Origin: Copromyces sp. CBS 386.78
Lineage: Eukaryota > Ascomycota > Sordariomycetes > Sordariales > Sordariaceae
Length of the DNA stretch: 64,000 nucleotides
Assembly: GCA_030685235.1 (NCBI GenBank)
Contig: MU839180.1
Coordinates: 71,246 to 135,245 of the forward strand
Direction of reading: 5' to 3'
Position numbers and translations under genes: made by a program. Numbering within the stretch: position 1 is the stretch's first letter; every line of letters starts with the position of its first letter. This document shows, in pieces, positions 1 through 10,795 of the stretch. Under the pieces are notes generated by a model, which did no database searches, was not told the origin of the DNA, and saw only the letters and a list, made by a program, of their open reading frames with translations.

Positions 1-6
1 TTCATC

Positions 7-1870
7 ATGGAGCCAGGCCAGAACCCCCCCGTTGCCGAGATCCCAAAGCCCCATTCGCCTATCGCCATCAAGAGAAGGGATCTCAATACTCACTGGAGAC
101 TGCAAAGAGGGTCGCCTGCCTCCCCGATGAGTATGGACTTTGCTCCGACTCCTCCCAGAAATCAGTCGGAGACAGAAATCACCAACAACTCAGAGGACTC
201 CAGCCCGGAATGGGAACAATCTCGTCACACTGCCGTCGTCACCACTAGGTCCTCTCCTAGAATAGAGACCACCGCCATCGCTCACGCCCCCTATACACAG
301 AACACGCGCGACTTCCTCGGGAGGCAAATGCTTCAGCAGTATGAAGAAGCGGAGAGAGCGCAACAGGGACGCCATAACGCACGGGGGCCGCAATATCCCC
401 ATCAGTTCTACGCCTACGCCTATGACCGCGGAAATGGTCGCTACACGAGACTGATCCCGGCGGATATGCTTCCTCCCCTCGTCGGCGTCCCCGCATATGA
501 GTCGGATATCTCTCGTCTGTTCGTTCTTGAACTTCCCCAGGCATTGGATGCCAACGGACGCAACACCAACGTGGATCCTGTCCAGACTCAGGTGGTGCAG
601 AAAGATGCCGTTCAGGTATGTAAGATTCTACACAGCCTATACAGAGTCACAACAGTTAGCTCCAATGCATATGAGAAGCTCCCACATACCACACCCAAAC
701 CAAACTGAATGTACGACTGACAAACTGATTTACCGCAGTCACAGATCGACCAAATTGTCCTGGCCAGCAACAGCCCAGCAGCCACCAACACGAGCCTCAC
801 TCACCACCAGTCCGCAGCCGTAGCCGCTTACCTGACGCCCCCTCCCCTCCACGGTCAAGGCCCCAAGCGAGCCAAGATCTTCTGCGACAAGTGGGTGCAC
901 GAGGGCACCTGTGCCTTCACCCAGCAGGGCTGCAAGTACAAGCACGAGATGCCGTACGACAGGGCCACTCAGCACATGCTCGGCCTCTTCCATGGCTTAC
1001 CTGCTTGGTATAAGCGACAGCAAGCCGAGCTGATGAGGCAGAGGCAGGTGTTGACCAACGGCGATGAGTCAAGTACTAGCAAGGGGCCGATGGACCTGTC
1101 TGCAATTCGTGGGGGTCCTCGTGGTCGGTCTTTGACTACGGCTTCTGGTAGCCCGATCTCGCGCAGAGGGTCGATTGGTCAGGGGTCGGCTTCTGGTGAT
1201 AGTGGTGAGATGATGGGGCCGGGAGGTCAGACTAACGCCGCCAGCAGCAGCATGGGAGCCAGGGCCTTCGGAGGCGGTGATTATCAACGTGAGAAGAGCT
1301 CGAGCCCTCGCGCGTTGAACAACTGGCGTCCAAGTGTTGGAGGTAGTTCTTCTGGTCCGTCTCGAATTCCTACTGGTAAGCAACATGACATGCGTGGATC
1401 CTGTTACTTACCTTACCATGACTCCGGATTCCGATCCCTCAACTCCAAGTTACTCCCAGTAACACCTGACTAACAAAACACTTTCTTTCACAGGCCCCCA
1501 AATCCTAAGCCAAGGTCCCTGCCGCTTCGGTCCCATCGGCCAGCCCGCCCAGCCTCAACCTCGCGGCGATCCCAGCCTTATCAACAACTACCGCCGCATC
1601 GAGGCTCCTCCCGGCTTCCCCACTCACCCTCACCCCTACCGCCTCCTCCCAACCACTACGACCCCCGACACCTCTGATGACGAGGGCAAGGAGGAAGGCG
1701 GCTCGCCGGGAGGAGGAGGAGCCCAAGTCCAGGTACAGCAGCAGCAGCAGCATCAGCAACAGCAGCAACAGCAGGCCGAAGGCGGCGGTGGCGGTACCGC
1801 AGCTCACTGGAGGGCATCCGCTTACGAGGATGGGGAGACTCACTGGAAGTGGTCGCGGGACACTAACTAG
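7..1870 (+). CDS. CCCH-type zinc finger protein (three exons, possibly 5' partial)
   Basis: Three exons join in frame: 7-615, 739-1375 and 1494-1870, with stop TAG at 1868-1870, giving about 541 residues. The introns have donors GTATGT and GTAAGC and CAG acceptors. The one recognisable domain is a single CCCH finger at about residues 252-272: Cys252, Cys261, Cys268 and His272, spaced C-x8-C-x6-C-x3-H, close to the usual C-x8-C-x5-C-x3-H. Such fingers usually bind RNA. The N-terminal 200 residues are Pro/Ser-rich and disordered. The C-terminal exon carries a Gln-rich run around residues 495-510, next to Gly-rich sequence. The two codons before the ATG at 7 are open, so the true start may lie outside the window. 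Function beyond likely RNA binding is not known to me. The exon structure is well supported by frame continuity. Confidence 0.75.
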
Positions 1871-3389
1871 GAGTAGTTGGCTTGGTGAGTTGCTTCCACT
1901 GGTACACAACTGGACAAATAGAACGATATTCTGGCTGTTTTGTTGTCTGCTGCCGCCGGGGTAACCGCTAACTCTCGTGTTCAGACGGTGGCAACAACAA
2001 GGCTGGTCGGAAGAAGTGAAGCCACGAAAATGGGGACACTCCGCCTTTTCAAAAGCTGTACCACTTGGGAGGTTGCCAATTACCGTAGAATAATGATGCA
2101 ACTACCTATCCGTCGACCGGACGTTATTCGCTTTTTGTCAGAGACCGGAACCAAGAGGCCAACAAATGCAAGCTCACAGCCATGGCCATCAACCAACAAC
2201 TAGCCACTTGGCGAACTGAGGGGAACTGTGGTGTGGGGACTTCCGATATGCGAAGATTCTCAGGATATGACCGCCAAAGACAGGGCATGTGCTTGGAGAT
2301 TCGGGAAATATGTTTTGTACGAGTGCTAGTTGAGAAAGATGATCTGGATGGAGGAGAAGTTAAGATGTGCGCTTGCGGCTGGATATGCTGAGGCGAAAAA
2401 GATATAGGCACGGGTGAGATCCCTGAGCCCTAGATGATTTTGAACTACTTCCTTGGAGTGAGCTGCCTGGACGCTCGATGAAGTTGTTCTGAAGATGGTT
2501 TATAGAATTGCTGGTTTATCACTTTCGTGAACAGTGAGCCACCTTCGGGGGCAGTGGTGTGTAGAGTTGTTAATCCTCTGCCGTGAAACGATAATATACA
2601 AAACATTGACGAGAAAATGCGTATTTGATTGGAATATTGTTATGTTCGTGTCGAGCTCGGCCAGAGGCGCTGGGAAGTGATGATGATCAAATGTCATGAG
2701 GTGTTTTTAAGGACCGTGAAAGGATGATGGCGACGTGCAAGTGTGAGGTCCCGGCCATACACGAATTGTCGTTGAGCACCTTGGTGGACAGCAGTGCAAG
2801 CCACTGAGGCTGAAGGTGCGAGTTGCGACTTGGGCCCCATATATGCTGACCAGGTCAGCCAATAAGAATGGATGACGTTCTTCCACCCAGTTGTCCAAAT
2901 CGCCGGGGAGCTTTCCGTTTGGAACTGACAGCAGCGCACACTGCACCGACCACAAGCACCACTCGCTACAGGGCAGGCCGCAAAGGTGCTTTTCTTAGGT
3001 ACCTAGTAGTACTTTCTCCAACCACCTGGCACAGCTTCCGAGCTCATTCCCAAACCACAAATCGCCATTTCCCATATCGCAGATTTTCTGGACGCCGATC
3101 CAATTGTTTGTTTGTTTATTTATCCTTTTTGATACGAAGATCCTGTGACCCGTCAATCGATACACGGCGTCATCATCATATTACCCAGCCATCAGCGTCA
3201 CTGTCATTCCCGTTCCTCGAGTCCCCCAGAAGCACCAGGCACCAGCTACCCCCGCCGCGCACTTTCACGACGCTACCTCGAGTTGCACCGAGCCATTGAA
3301 ATCCATCAGTGCTACCGCAATCAATCGTCTTCCTTCTGCCCTCGAGTCTTTCGCCTGCCAGCATTTCTCCCGTATCTAGACGGCCAGCC
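1871..3389. other. intergenic region between the CCCH gene and csn3
   Basis: No credible gene was seen. The region should hold the 3' UTR of the zinc-finger gene and the promoter and leader of csn3. The open frames here are short, low in codon bias and overlap each other on both strands. An AGGTACCTAG palindromic word lies near 2997. Confidence 0.6.
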
Positions 3390-5008
3390 ATGGACTCACG
3401 CCTTACGGTCCTGACGGCCTTCCCACCGGCCGCTGGGATTGATAACGAGGAATACTACAAAGAAAGCCAGCAACATGCCAAGAGGGTGCGAGAACTCCTA
3501 AGGGACAATGCGCAGTGGATAAGGGAGTCCGCCGACGATATTCTCAAGGTACATACCCAAACCTGGAGTGTCCGTTGTACAAAGTCGTTCAAAAAGCTGA
3601 CCCGGTAACGTCTGCGCAGCATGTCAACCCCGCCGTCTGTTCCCTCTCATATCTTATGATCCTCGAATATCTACTACAGGCATCCGGGTGGACCTCTCAG
3701 CAGGCACACGAGCGCTTGTCATCATATTTGACCGAGTTCTTCCTCCAGTTCGATGCTCGCCAAATACGGTGTAAGGGAAGCATCTGGTCAGACGTTCTCA
3801 AGGAGGTGTATAATGAACACAGCTTGTTTCCTGTAGGGGCCCCATACCCCCCCTCCGCGGGGCCGCCATTGCTGACTTCATAATAGGCTTCCGTTGCTGT
3901 TGAGGTCGGCACTGCTGCCCTCCTAAGACTCGACCCTTCAGGTTCTATCCTCACATCCCACCACTGCAACCTCGTCGAACTGGCATACAGCACCGGCAAC
4001 GTAGGACCAGTTTTGCCTCTTATCCAGAAACCTATCATCTACATGCCGGCCAAGGGCATGTCGACAACCCAACCCCTTTGCGACATGTCTCTACCGCCAC
4101 CAGCGTACATTAACCCCGACAGCCAGCTCACCGATGGCCTCACCAGCTTCGCTGTGCTCCAGTACGATTTTCTATGCGGCCTGTGCTTCACCGAGCGCCG
4201 CATGTGGCAGCAAGCCTCTGATGCCTTTGAGCGATGTGTCACATATCCGACGCGGGACGGCGGCTGCAGCAAGGTCATGACGGAGGCATATAACAAATGG
4301 ATCCTTGTCGGCCTGCTCCTGACCGGAAAGCCACCAGCACTACCGGAAACAACCTCGCAAGCAGCAAAGAAGATTTTCGCAACCCAGGGAAAACCGTACA
4401 AATTGTTCGCCCAGGCTTTCAAGGCAAACACCGCCGGTGATCTAGTCCGCGAATTCGAAGTCATCAACGCCGAGCTCTTGCCCAACGAGGGGAACGTCGA
4501 GCTCGCAAAGCTGGTGCTGGCGCACTACCAACGATGGCAAATCATCAACCTTCGCAATGTCTACACCAATGTCTCACTCGATAAGATCCGCGAGCGAACA
4601 CAGAGCGCCGAAACGGGCGGCCCCCTACCGAGCGTGGAAGCAGTAGACCAGCTCCTGCAAAGCATGATCGCCGATGGGAGTCTCCAGGGCGTCATCGAGC
4701 GGCCCACAGACGGCAGCCCGGCCTACCTCACCTTTTTGTCGGCGCCCACGCAGGGCCTCTCAGAGGTGGAGTTTTCAGCCAAGGTGAATAAGGTGGCGCA
4801 GGGCATCAAGGCTCTGGAGCCCATCATCGAGGCGACCAACAAGCGCCTGGCCAGCAACCGTGAGTACATCAGTCATACGGTTAAGCGACAGTTTGACGCG
4901 GCTCGCGAACACAAGCTGGGTCTGCAGAGCGCAGGTGGCGGGTTTGAAGAGTCGCCGTTCCACATTGAGGAGGAGGAGGATCTGATGAGTGGTATCCCAG
5001 CCCATTAA
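3390..5008 (+). CDS. csn3: COP9 signalosome complex subunit 3
   Basis: The product matches CSN3, a PCI-domain scaffold subunit of the COP9 signalosome. That complex removes Nedd8 from cullin-RING ubiquitin ligases and in fungi affects development and light response. Exons are 3390-3548, 3620-3805 and 3887-5008, giving about 488 residues; stop TAA. An alternative donor at 3833 (GTAGGG) would add nine residues in frame. Residues about 60-120 are the helical N-terminal region, including a conserved FDARQIR-like stretch. The PCI/winged-helix region falls roughly at residues 290-430 and is recognisable by the segment from LFAQAFKAN through VYTNVSLDKI to MIADGSLQGVIE. The C-terminal tail is acidic. 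ATG 3390 is chosen because it opens the conserved frame directly. The subunit assignment is from family recognition, not a search. Confidence 0.88.
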
Positions 5009-6171
5009 AATGAGGGCGTCTTCCACTAGAAGCCTTATCTTGTTCTCAGGGGATGAACTAGCCAAGACTTGGTTGGTTGTGGCTGTTAGCGTAGGTATAT
5101 ACGCACGGTCAAGAGATAGACGGATCACTCGTTTATGGACTTTTCTCTACACAGTAGACGTTGAGGGGAGAGACTAAGCAGAGCATCATTTACCTACAAA
5201 CGGGAAAATATGTCACCTCGCTACATTACTTGCTCCGAGGCGTGAAACAAGTTATTAAAGACGATGGAGTGATGGCGTCAATGATATCATAAATACCGCT
5301 ACAGGAAGCTGTTGACATTCTCTTCTTGTGGGGGAAATATCATGATATCAACGGGACTGGCGGTTGGCGAACAAGATAACTATTATCGTTAGGGACATCG
5401 TTGCCATGCTACCAGGTTGTGGTATGGGGCTAACTGATGCTTGGGAGTCGCGCGGCTACAGATACTAGATGAGATTCGCTACTGTAGAGAATATCACATG
5501 ATTCCCAAACATTGATTACGATAGTTGGACTGAGGTGCCTTGTGTCAACGATATTTTCCATTGCTGTGTGCAAAGCAACAAATGCACACATAAAGTCTAA
5601 ATATCTCATACCTCGGAGGGGGCCGAGCCACGTCTATTTGCGCCAAAGTGAGTAGGCATAAGCCAAGAACAGACCAAATCACTTGACCTTCAATACGGGT
5701 GGAGTTGATCAGCGGAACAAACTGATGATGATGATGATGATACCTACCCTAGTGCTCTACTTGATTTATAAAAAATCAACCCAATCCCAACCTATCCACG
5801 CATGCAGGCCTTTCTTCAATGCTTGACACTGCATCCATCCCATGCCATGTACTCCTGGCACACCCCAAATACCCGAATGGTTGGAAACGGCACCACCACA
5901 GCGTGCGTACGTGGTTGCGCTTGTCGTGAAGATCCATGGTAACCCAACCCATACCTAACCATTATTTCTTCGCTGTCTGTCATTCGAGCTCTTTGTCCCT
6001 TCTGCTTCTTCTCCCTCCCTGGCGTTTGTCTCCTCTGCTTCTGTCTTCCCAATCTTCTCCTCTGGCGTATATATTTGTCAGGGCTTCTTCCCCTTAATCG
6101 CTCTGCAAAGAGTCCGGTCAAGGCCCGGCAGATCCAGATCCAGATCCAGACCCTCGTCTTCCTTCAGATCC
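5009..6171. other. intergenic region downstream of csn3 and of the Gid1 tail
   Basis: No gene was seen. Two convergent transcripts probably end here. Simple repeats are present: TGATGA units near 5726-5742 and GATCCA units near 6130-6148. Confidence 0.5.
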
Positions 6172-6299
6172 TCATCCTCCTAGTCCTGCTTTAGATCTGA
6201 TTTCGGCCAGTTCAGCCTCATCCACATTCCGGACCCGTCTTATTGGAGGATGGCAAGGATCCAGATTCGAAACCAGATGCGGACCCTCGTGCTCTTCCA

Positions 6300-6570
6300 T
6301 GGAGTTTCGCTCAAAAAAAGCATTCAGGATCCGATTCCGTACTTTCGGATCCACACCCTGAACCTCGTCCTCTCCCACGCAGTACCGCTCAGTAATTGCA
6401 TCGAGGTGTCGCTTCTGTTCTTCCGGATTCGGACGCTGATACCCGCGGCCCTCTCTCAAGCAGAACCGCGTAGAAATTGTATCCTGGATCCGCTTCCATT
6501 CTTCCAGATTAAGACCCTGAACCTCGCCATCTCCCACGGAGTACCGCTCACGGATTGCATACCAAAAAGC
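6300..6570 (-). repeat. degenerate 78/81-bp tandem repeats in the Gid1 tail
   Basis: The plus-strand word AGTACCGCTC or a close variant recurs at 6303, 6381, 6462 and 6540, spaced 78, 81 and 78 bp. Translated on the minus strand, each unit carries an ERY/RF-x3-G pattern, then VQG or YQR, then a charged helix ending in an Ile/Phe pair. Confidence 0.8.
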
Positions 6571-6699
6571 TCAATCCGGTACTTGCTGGCCCTCTTCCGA
6601 ATCCCGATCCTTGTCCTCTTTCATGACTACATCCAGCTCCTGACCATGACCCTAATCTTCGCCCTGCTCCTGCTCTTGCTTCTGCTTCTTCTTCTGTTT

Positions 6700-6719
6700 C
6701 TGCTCCTGCTCCTGCTCCC

Positions 6720-6784
<65 letters not shown>

Positions 6785-6790
6785 AGCTCC
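6700..6790 (-). repeat. hexanucleotide microsatellite (CTCCTG/CAGGAG)n
   Basis: About fifteen near-perfect CTCCTG units on the plus strand. On the minus strand, in the Gid1 frame, they read as alternating Glu and Gln; the other two minus frames give Ala-Gly and Arg-Ser runs. The array is bordered by imperfect units that extend it to roughly 6660-6800. Confidence 0.95.
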
Positions 6791-6849
6791 CGCTTCCGTT
6801 TCTGGATCTGGTCCGTGTATTGACAAACTGCCTTGTCACTATCCGAATC

Positions 6850-9362
6850 CTAATTTATCTGTGCCTTGGGTATTTCGTCAATCACACCCTGGATCGAGAC
6901 AAACGCGCCGTCACCTCCGTCCTTCCTAAGATCATCGAGTAGGACCGTTGTTTGGGCGTAGAGGTTCTCTAGCGCTGCCCGAGAAGACTTTCCGAGGGAT
7001 GCTGTGAGTGACAGAGATTGTGAGCATGTTTGCCTCTATGGTACGGAACGAGGAAAAGCAAGGAAATGATGAACTCACTCAATATGGCGGAATTCAACTC
7101 CTCGGCCACCGCCACACGCCCCTTACGTTCCAGGAGGTGCGCGACCTCCTTCACTTCTAGGGGATTCGGGTACGCCATCAGCGCAAATATCTCGTTAAGA
7201 TGCTTGGTGACTTCGGGGCTTGGGTCGTTCTTGAACTCGTCTCGCAGCTCTTGGCCGTATTCCAGCGCATCATGACAAAGCTCGCTCACTCCGGCAGCGC
7301 TCATCGCCATGGTTTCGTCCTCGGGGTTGCCTGTCCTCAGCGAGTGATCCTCTACACCATCTTCTTCGGTGTCCATCATCTCTTCTTCGCCCTCTGTCAT
7401 CATTTCGTCCTCCCCGCCGCCTGGATTCTGGTTGTATGTTCGTTGCGTATCATTCCCAGGATGATGCCGAGCCTGAGAGGTGCTCTTAGCCTTCACTCCG
7501 GCCTCTTGTAGTGAACGGTTCATTTCTGCCTCCCTTCGGATCATCTCGATGAACTTGCGACAGCGTAGCCGGAAGTAGACCTGTCCATTCTCCTCCAAAA
7601 CCTTGGGGTAGAATTGATTGGTGTAGACGAGAGCCTGGTCAATGTCGCCTTCGAGGATCGCACGGCGAATTTGTTGCCTGTTATTCGCATCCTCATCATT
7701 CTTGATATTAACGCCCTCGACGGGAACGTCGGCGTCCATGTTGAGAGCCTGCTTTTCCATGTGTATCTCTTCGGCAAAGGCACGGGCAGTTCCGACATAG
7801 CCATCGTGTTGAAGGAATTGCAAAACCTTTTGAAGTGATCAGTCTTCAAGTACCATGTGACAGGGACCCAATCAAACTTACAAGTTGCTGGATAAGCTCG
7901 GTATCGTTTAGAGGAGGCGCCAGCATTGCAGTATCCGTGGTTCTGATCTTGTCTGTGACCAGCTTTTGTTGTTTCTGCATGGTATTTTGTTAATGCCACA
8001 TCAAGGTTGCGCGGACAATGCATCAGGGTAAGCTCACCTTCATGTAACCGTCGATGTCGAACTGGAAAGGAACTTGACCAAAGTTAACCCAAATATGATC
8101 CCCAGGCCTTTTCAGCCCGACGGCTGGATAAAAATTCCTGGTAGTGTCTTTAAAGATAGGGTCCTTGAACGCGATCCCTACACACCACATGTCAGTCATC
8201 ACCACACAACCCAATCTTGTAGTCAATCATACCTAGTTCGTCGCCATTTTTGGTGAACAAGACCTGACTTGTCCGAAAGTTCATTAGGCAGCCCACTGTG
8301 TCGCCGGCGCCGTACGTTGGGCCATATGATCTGCCCGCATTGGTGCCCTGGAAGATTTTTCCGTCGTTGCCATGATAGCCCCAAGACTCTCCCTCCCAGC
8401 CTGGGAACCTCGCCAATGATGCCTTTCGGGTTTCGAATCCGATGGAGATGACATTTCTTAGCGGACACGGTCAAGTTAGCGTCGGTTCATATGGTTTAGC
8501 AAAACTGGAGGCCAGTGAGACCTCAACGTCAAAATGGCACCTACTCTTCTCGCTTCTTGTTGAGTATCATGACCTCAAAGTAGTATACACCACACTGCGT
8601 GGGCATAGGGTTATCCGCTCGTATAGCGCCCGCTTCGTGGTCAGCCAGCTTTGTCCCTGTGTATTTTACTTCGTAACCAGCGCCAACGACCTCCACTGTA
8701 TAGTCCTTGTCGTCGCTGTTCCATCGAGTGGGAAGCGGGTTGACGACATCTTCGAATTCAGCTGACGCGGGGGGGCGCTCTATCAAATTTAATGCCACAC
8801 CTCTATGTGTGCCGGATGTGACCTTGAGGGGAAGCGTCAAAGACCTGCTTTCCGTGTTCCCTGTATTCCCGGAAAATACTGTTCCAGATGGCCCCTTGGA
8901 CGAATAGTTTTCTCTGTCAGCCACGAGCTTGGCCTTATGTTGTTCCGCGAGCTTTTCTAGATAACCGGATCCTCGTAGGTACGAAGGCGTAAGGAAGCCG
9001 TTCTTACTGACACTGGCCGAGGGTCCGACTCCGCTATATGCCATATTCGGCCCCGCCAGTAACGGCTCCTTGCTTGTGAACAGGTCGAAGGCGCGAGAGA
9101 ATGACGGCAAGCTACCATCAGACATCCGGTGCGACCCGCGCCCCTCGTCCAGCCCATGAGGAGCATTCCCTGAGTGTGCGGCGCCAGCATCGAGGGACGA
9201 GAAGGGCGCGCCAGCGTGCGAACCAGCGCCGTTCCCTTGGCCGCCATTGTCGGGGGATGGGTTCAGCAAGTGGGAGAAGCCGGCGGATCGAACGGGACGA
9301 GAGCCATTGTTGGCCGAGGTAATGAAAGACAACCGGCGTGGAAATGGGTTTGGGTTGGTCAT
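6850..9362 (-). CDS. gid1: Gid1/Vid30 homologue (RanBPM family: SPRY, LisH, CTLH, CRA), GID E3 ligase subunit
   Basis: Six exons on the minus strand: 9362-8545, 8456-8233, 8177-8038, 7974-7882, 7826-7079 and 7001-6850, together 724 residues, with every junction in phase. Gid1/RanBPM is the scaffold and substrate-receptor docking subunit of the GID/CTLH ubiquitin ligase, which in yeast degrades gluconeogenic enzymes. Domains in order: a disordered Ser/Gly-rich N-terminus; SPRY at about residues 200-385 (GVYYFEV, ISIGFETRK, GYHGNDGKIF, VLFTKNGDELG); LisH about 412-447 (QFLQHDGYVGTARAF); CTLH about 465-525; CRA about 600-715. The frame stays open for 75 codons upstream of ATG 9362 and reads like protein, so an upstream coding exon is possible. 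Downstream, the frame continues past the TAG stop (see 6172-6849). Confidence 0.88.
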
Positions 9363-10440
9363 GGTGTAAGAGGTGTCTGAGCGACTGAGTAGGAAGGGCG
9401 TAGGAGGGACGCCGTCGATGGCCCCAGGCGATTGGTTTGGCTTGCTGTTGCCCGAGGAACCTGGCCTCCCGGAAATTGTTGATATCCGAGGAGGAGCAGG
9501 CGGAAACGAGGTATGTCGGCGATCTGATAGTGTCCAAGAAAGTTCGTTGTGGTGTGGAAACTGTCTGTCGAGTACGTCTAGATGGGCTTATGCGGGTTGG
9601 CAGTAGAGGATGCTGCTGGCTTCGGGAGCGGTTTGGACCGATGTGGTGTGCTGTGTGGTAGAGTGGGTGTGGTGTGCGAATGACGGAGGTGGAAGGCGAT
9701 TCGTTATTGAAATTGCAGAGCACGAGCAATCCAAGGCCGCTATGTATGTCATAATTAGATGAGTGAGCATTCAACATTCAGCATTCCCGCAAATGGTCGT
9801 GCTTGGAGCTGGAACCTACCGGAGCACTACCGCGTTCCACGCACGCACGCACGCACTTCCCCAGACGGCCTGACTTGGAAGTTGCTCTCTGATTTGTCGA
9901 AGTGGGCGGCAGTTTTGGCGGTTGGGCACGTTGTAATGAAGATATTCAAAAGTCAACCAGTTGTGATTTAAGAAGAGTCTATCGAGATGTTTGCTCAACC
10001 GAAGGGATGAAAGGTTGAGCGAGCGAGCGGCTTACGAGGGCAGGTGGGTGTTGCTGTTATCAACTGGGCCCTCGAGGTGCTCAGTCCCGTTTTCCCGCTC
10101 TATCGCAATGGGGAACCAGGGTGAGGTCAGCAGGGCAGGTGCTCCCACGCCTATTGCGGGTTACCTACCTGGCACCTGCTGGGGTCCTTGTCACCTACCG
10201 GGACAGCGAGGCCGGCGACACATGCCTACTTTCTATCCCTAATTCACCTCAGCTCAGCCCCAGTACAGATGTTATGAGATGACCGGCTGGGAGTTTCCAT
10301 CCTGACGTGAACATTCAGAGCATCATGGCTGGCGTGACAGGAAGGGGAGCAAGTCCCAGTGTATGTAGTGGTGACCATGACACTTCGGGTTTCCCCAGGA
10401 ATGGAGCGGGGTGTGATCCACAGTTGGTTAGGTAGAAATA
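9363..10440. other. intergenic region, Gid1 promoter side
   Basis: No independent gene was seen. 9363-9587 is open in the Gid1 frame and may belong to that gene. A short CGCA tandem repeat lies near 9838-9856. Confidence 0.5.
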
Positions 10441-10795
10441 CAGTAGAAACCCCTGTTCAATACAACTAATTCCAGGCGACCAAAACCTTTTACAAAAGAG
10501 AGGGTTTTGCAAAAGACGGTCCCAGCGCACAGACCAGACACGGCCTTCTGACCATTAGAGGATCGCCGCGGGGCACAAAAAATGGGTCTTGTAGAGCGAC
10601 CGGACCCCCGGTAGAGAGGTATAAGTATACCTCTCTCACCAAATCCGGGCCCCTATTAATACAAAATTCGGGCTATCAGCGTTGCAATTGCAGTTTGCAA
10701 TCCCGCTCAACAGAGGAAACTCCGGCAGGCCAAAGCCTTTGCAAAAAGGGGGGATTTGTAAAAGGTGGTCTTTGCATGACCAGGGGTTTCTACTG
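10441..10795. mobile_element. MITE-like element 1 (355 bp, TA target duplication, pogo/Tigger-style CAGT ends)
   Basis: The first 15 bp, CAGTAGAAACCCCTG, recur perfectly as a reverse complement at the end (10781-10795). Further patchy inverted similarity, including CTTTTACAAA, lies inside. The element is flanked by TA at 10439-10440 and TA at 10796-10797. No transposase is encoded. Ends beginning CAGT with a TA duplication are typical of Tc1/mariner superfamily elements of the pogo type; the family name is inferred. A perfect 10-bp hairpin, GAGAGGTATA and its complement with a 2-nt loop, sits at 10614-10635. Confidence 0.85.

Larger units (their letters stand above)
6172..6849 (-). pseudogene. 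in-frame C-terminal tail behind the Gid1 stop codon (interrupted coding extension)
   Basis: Directly after the Gid1 stop TAG (6850-6852) the same frame continues for 226 codons to a TGA at 6172-6174. Only two further stops interrupt it: TAG at 6652-6654 and TGA at 6571-6573. The first segment begins DSDSDKAV and runs into a Glu-Gln alternation encoded by a hexanucleotide repeat. The last segment carries three and a half degenerate 26-27-residue repeats. The tail may be a decayed extension, a read-through or recoded extension, or a separate transcript. There is no ATG that would start an independent gene of this length. Repeat spacings are multiples of three, which suggests selection on a reading frame at some time. 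The known family normally ends near the first stop. Confidence 0.45.

Noticed and set aside
6250..6942. 230-codon plus-strand open frame with a long Leu run
   Set aside because: Antisense shadow of the CTCCTG repeat and the Gid1 tail and exon; poly-Leu comes from the microsatellite.
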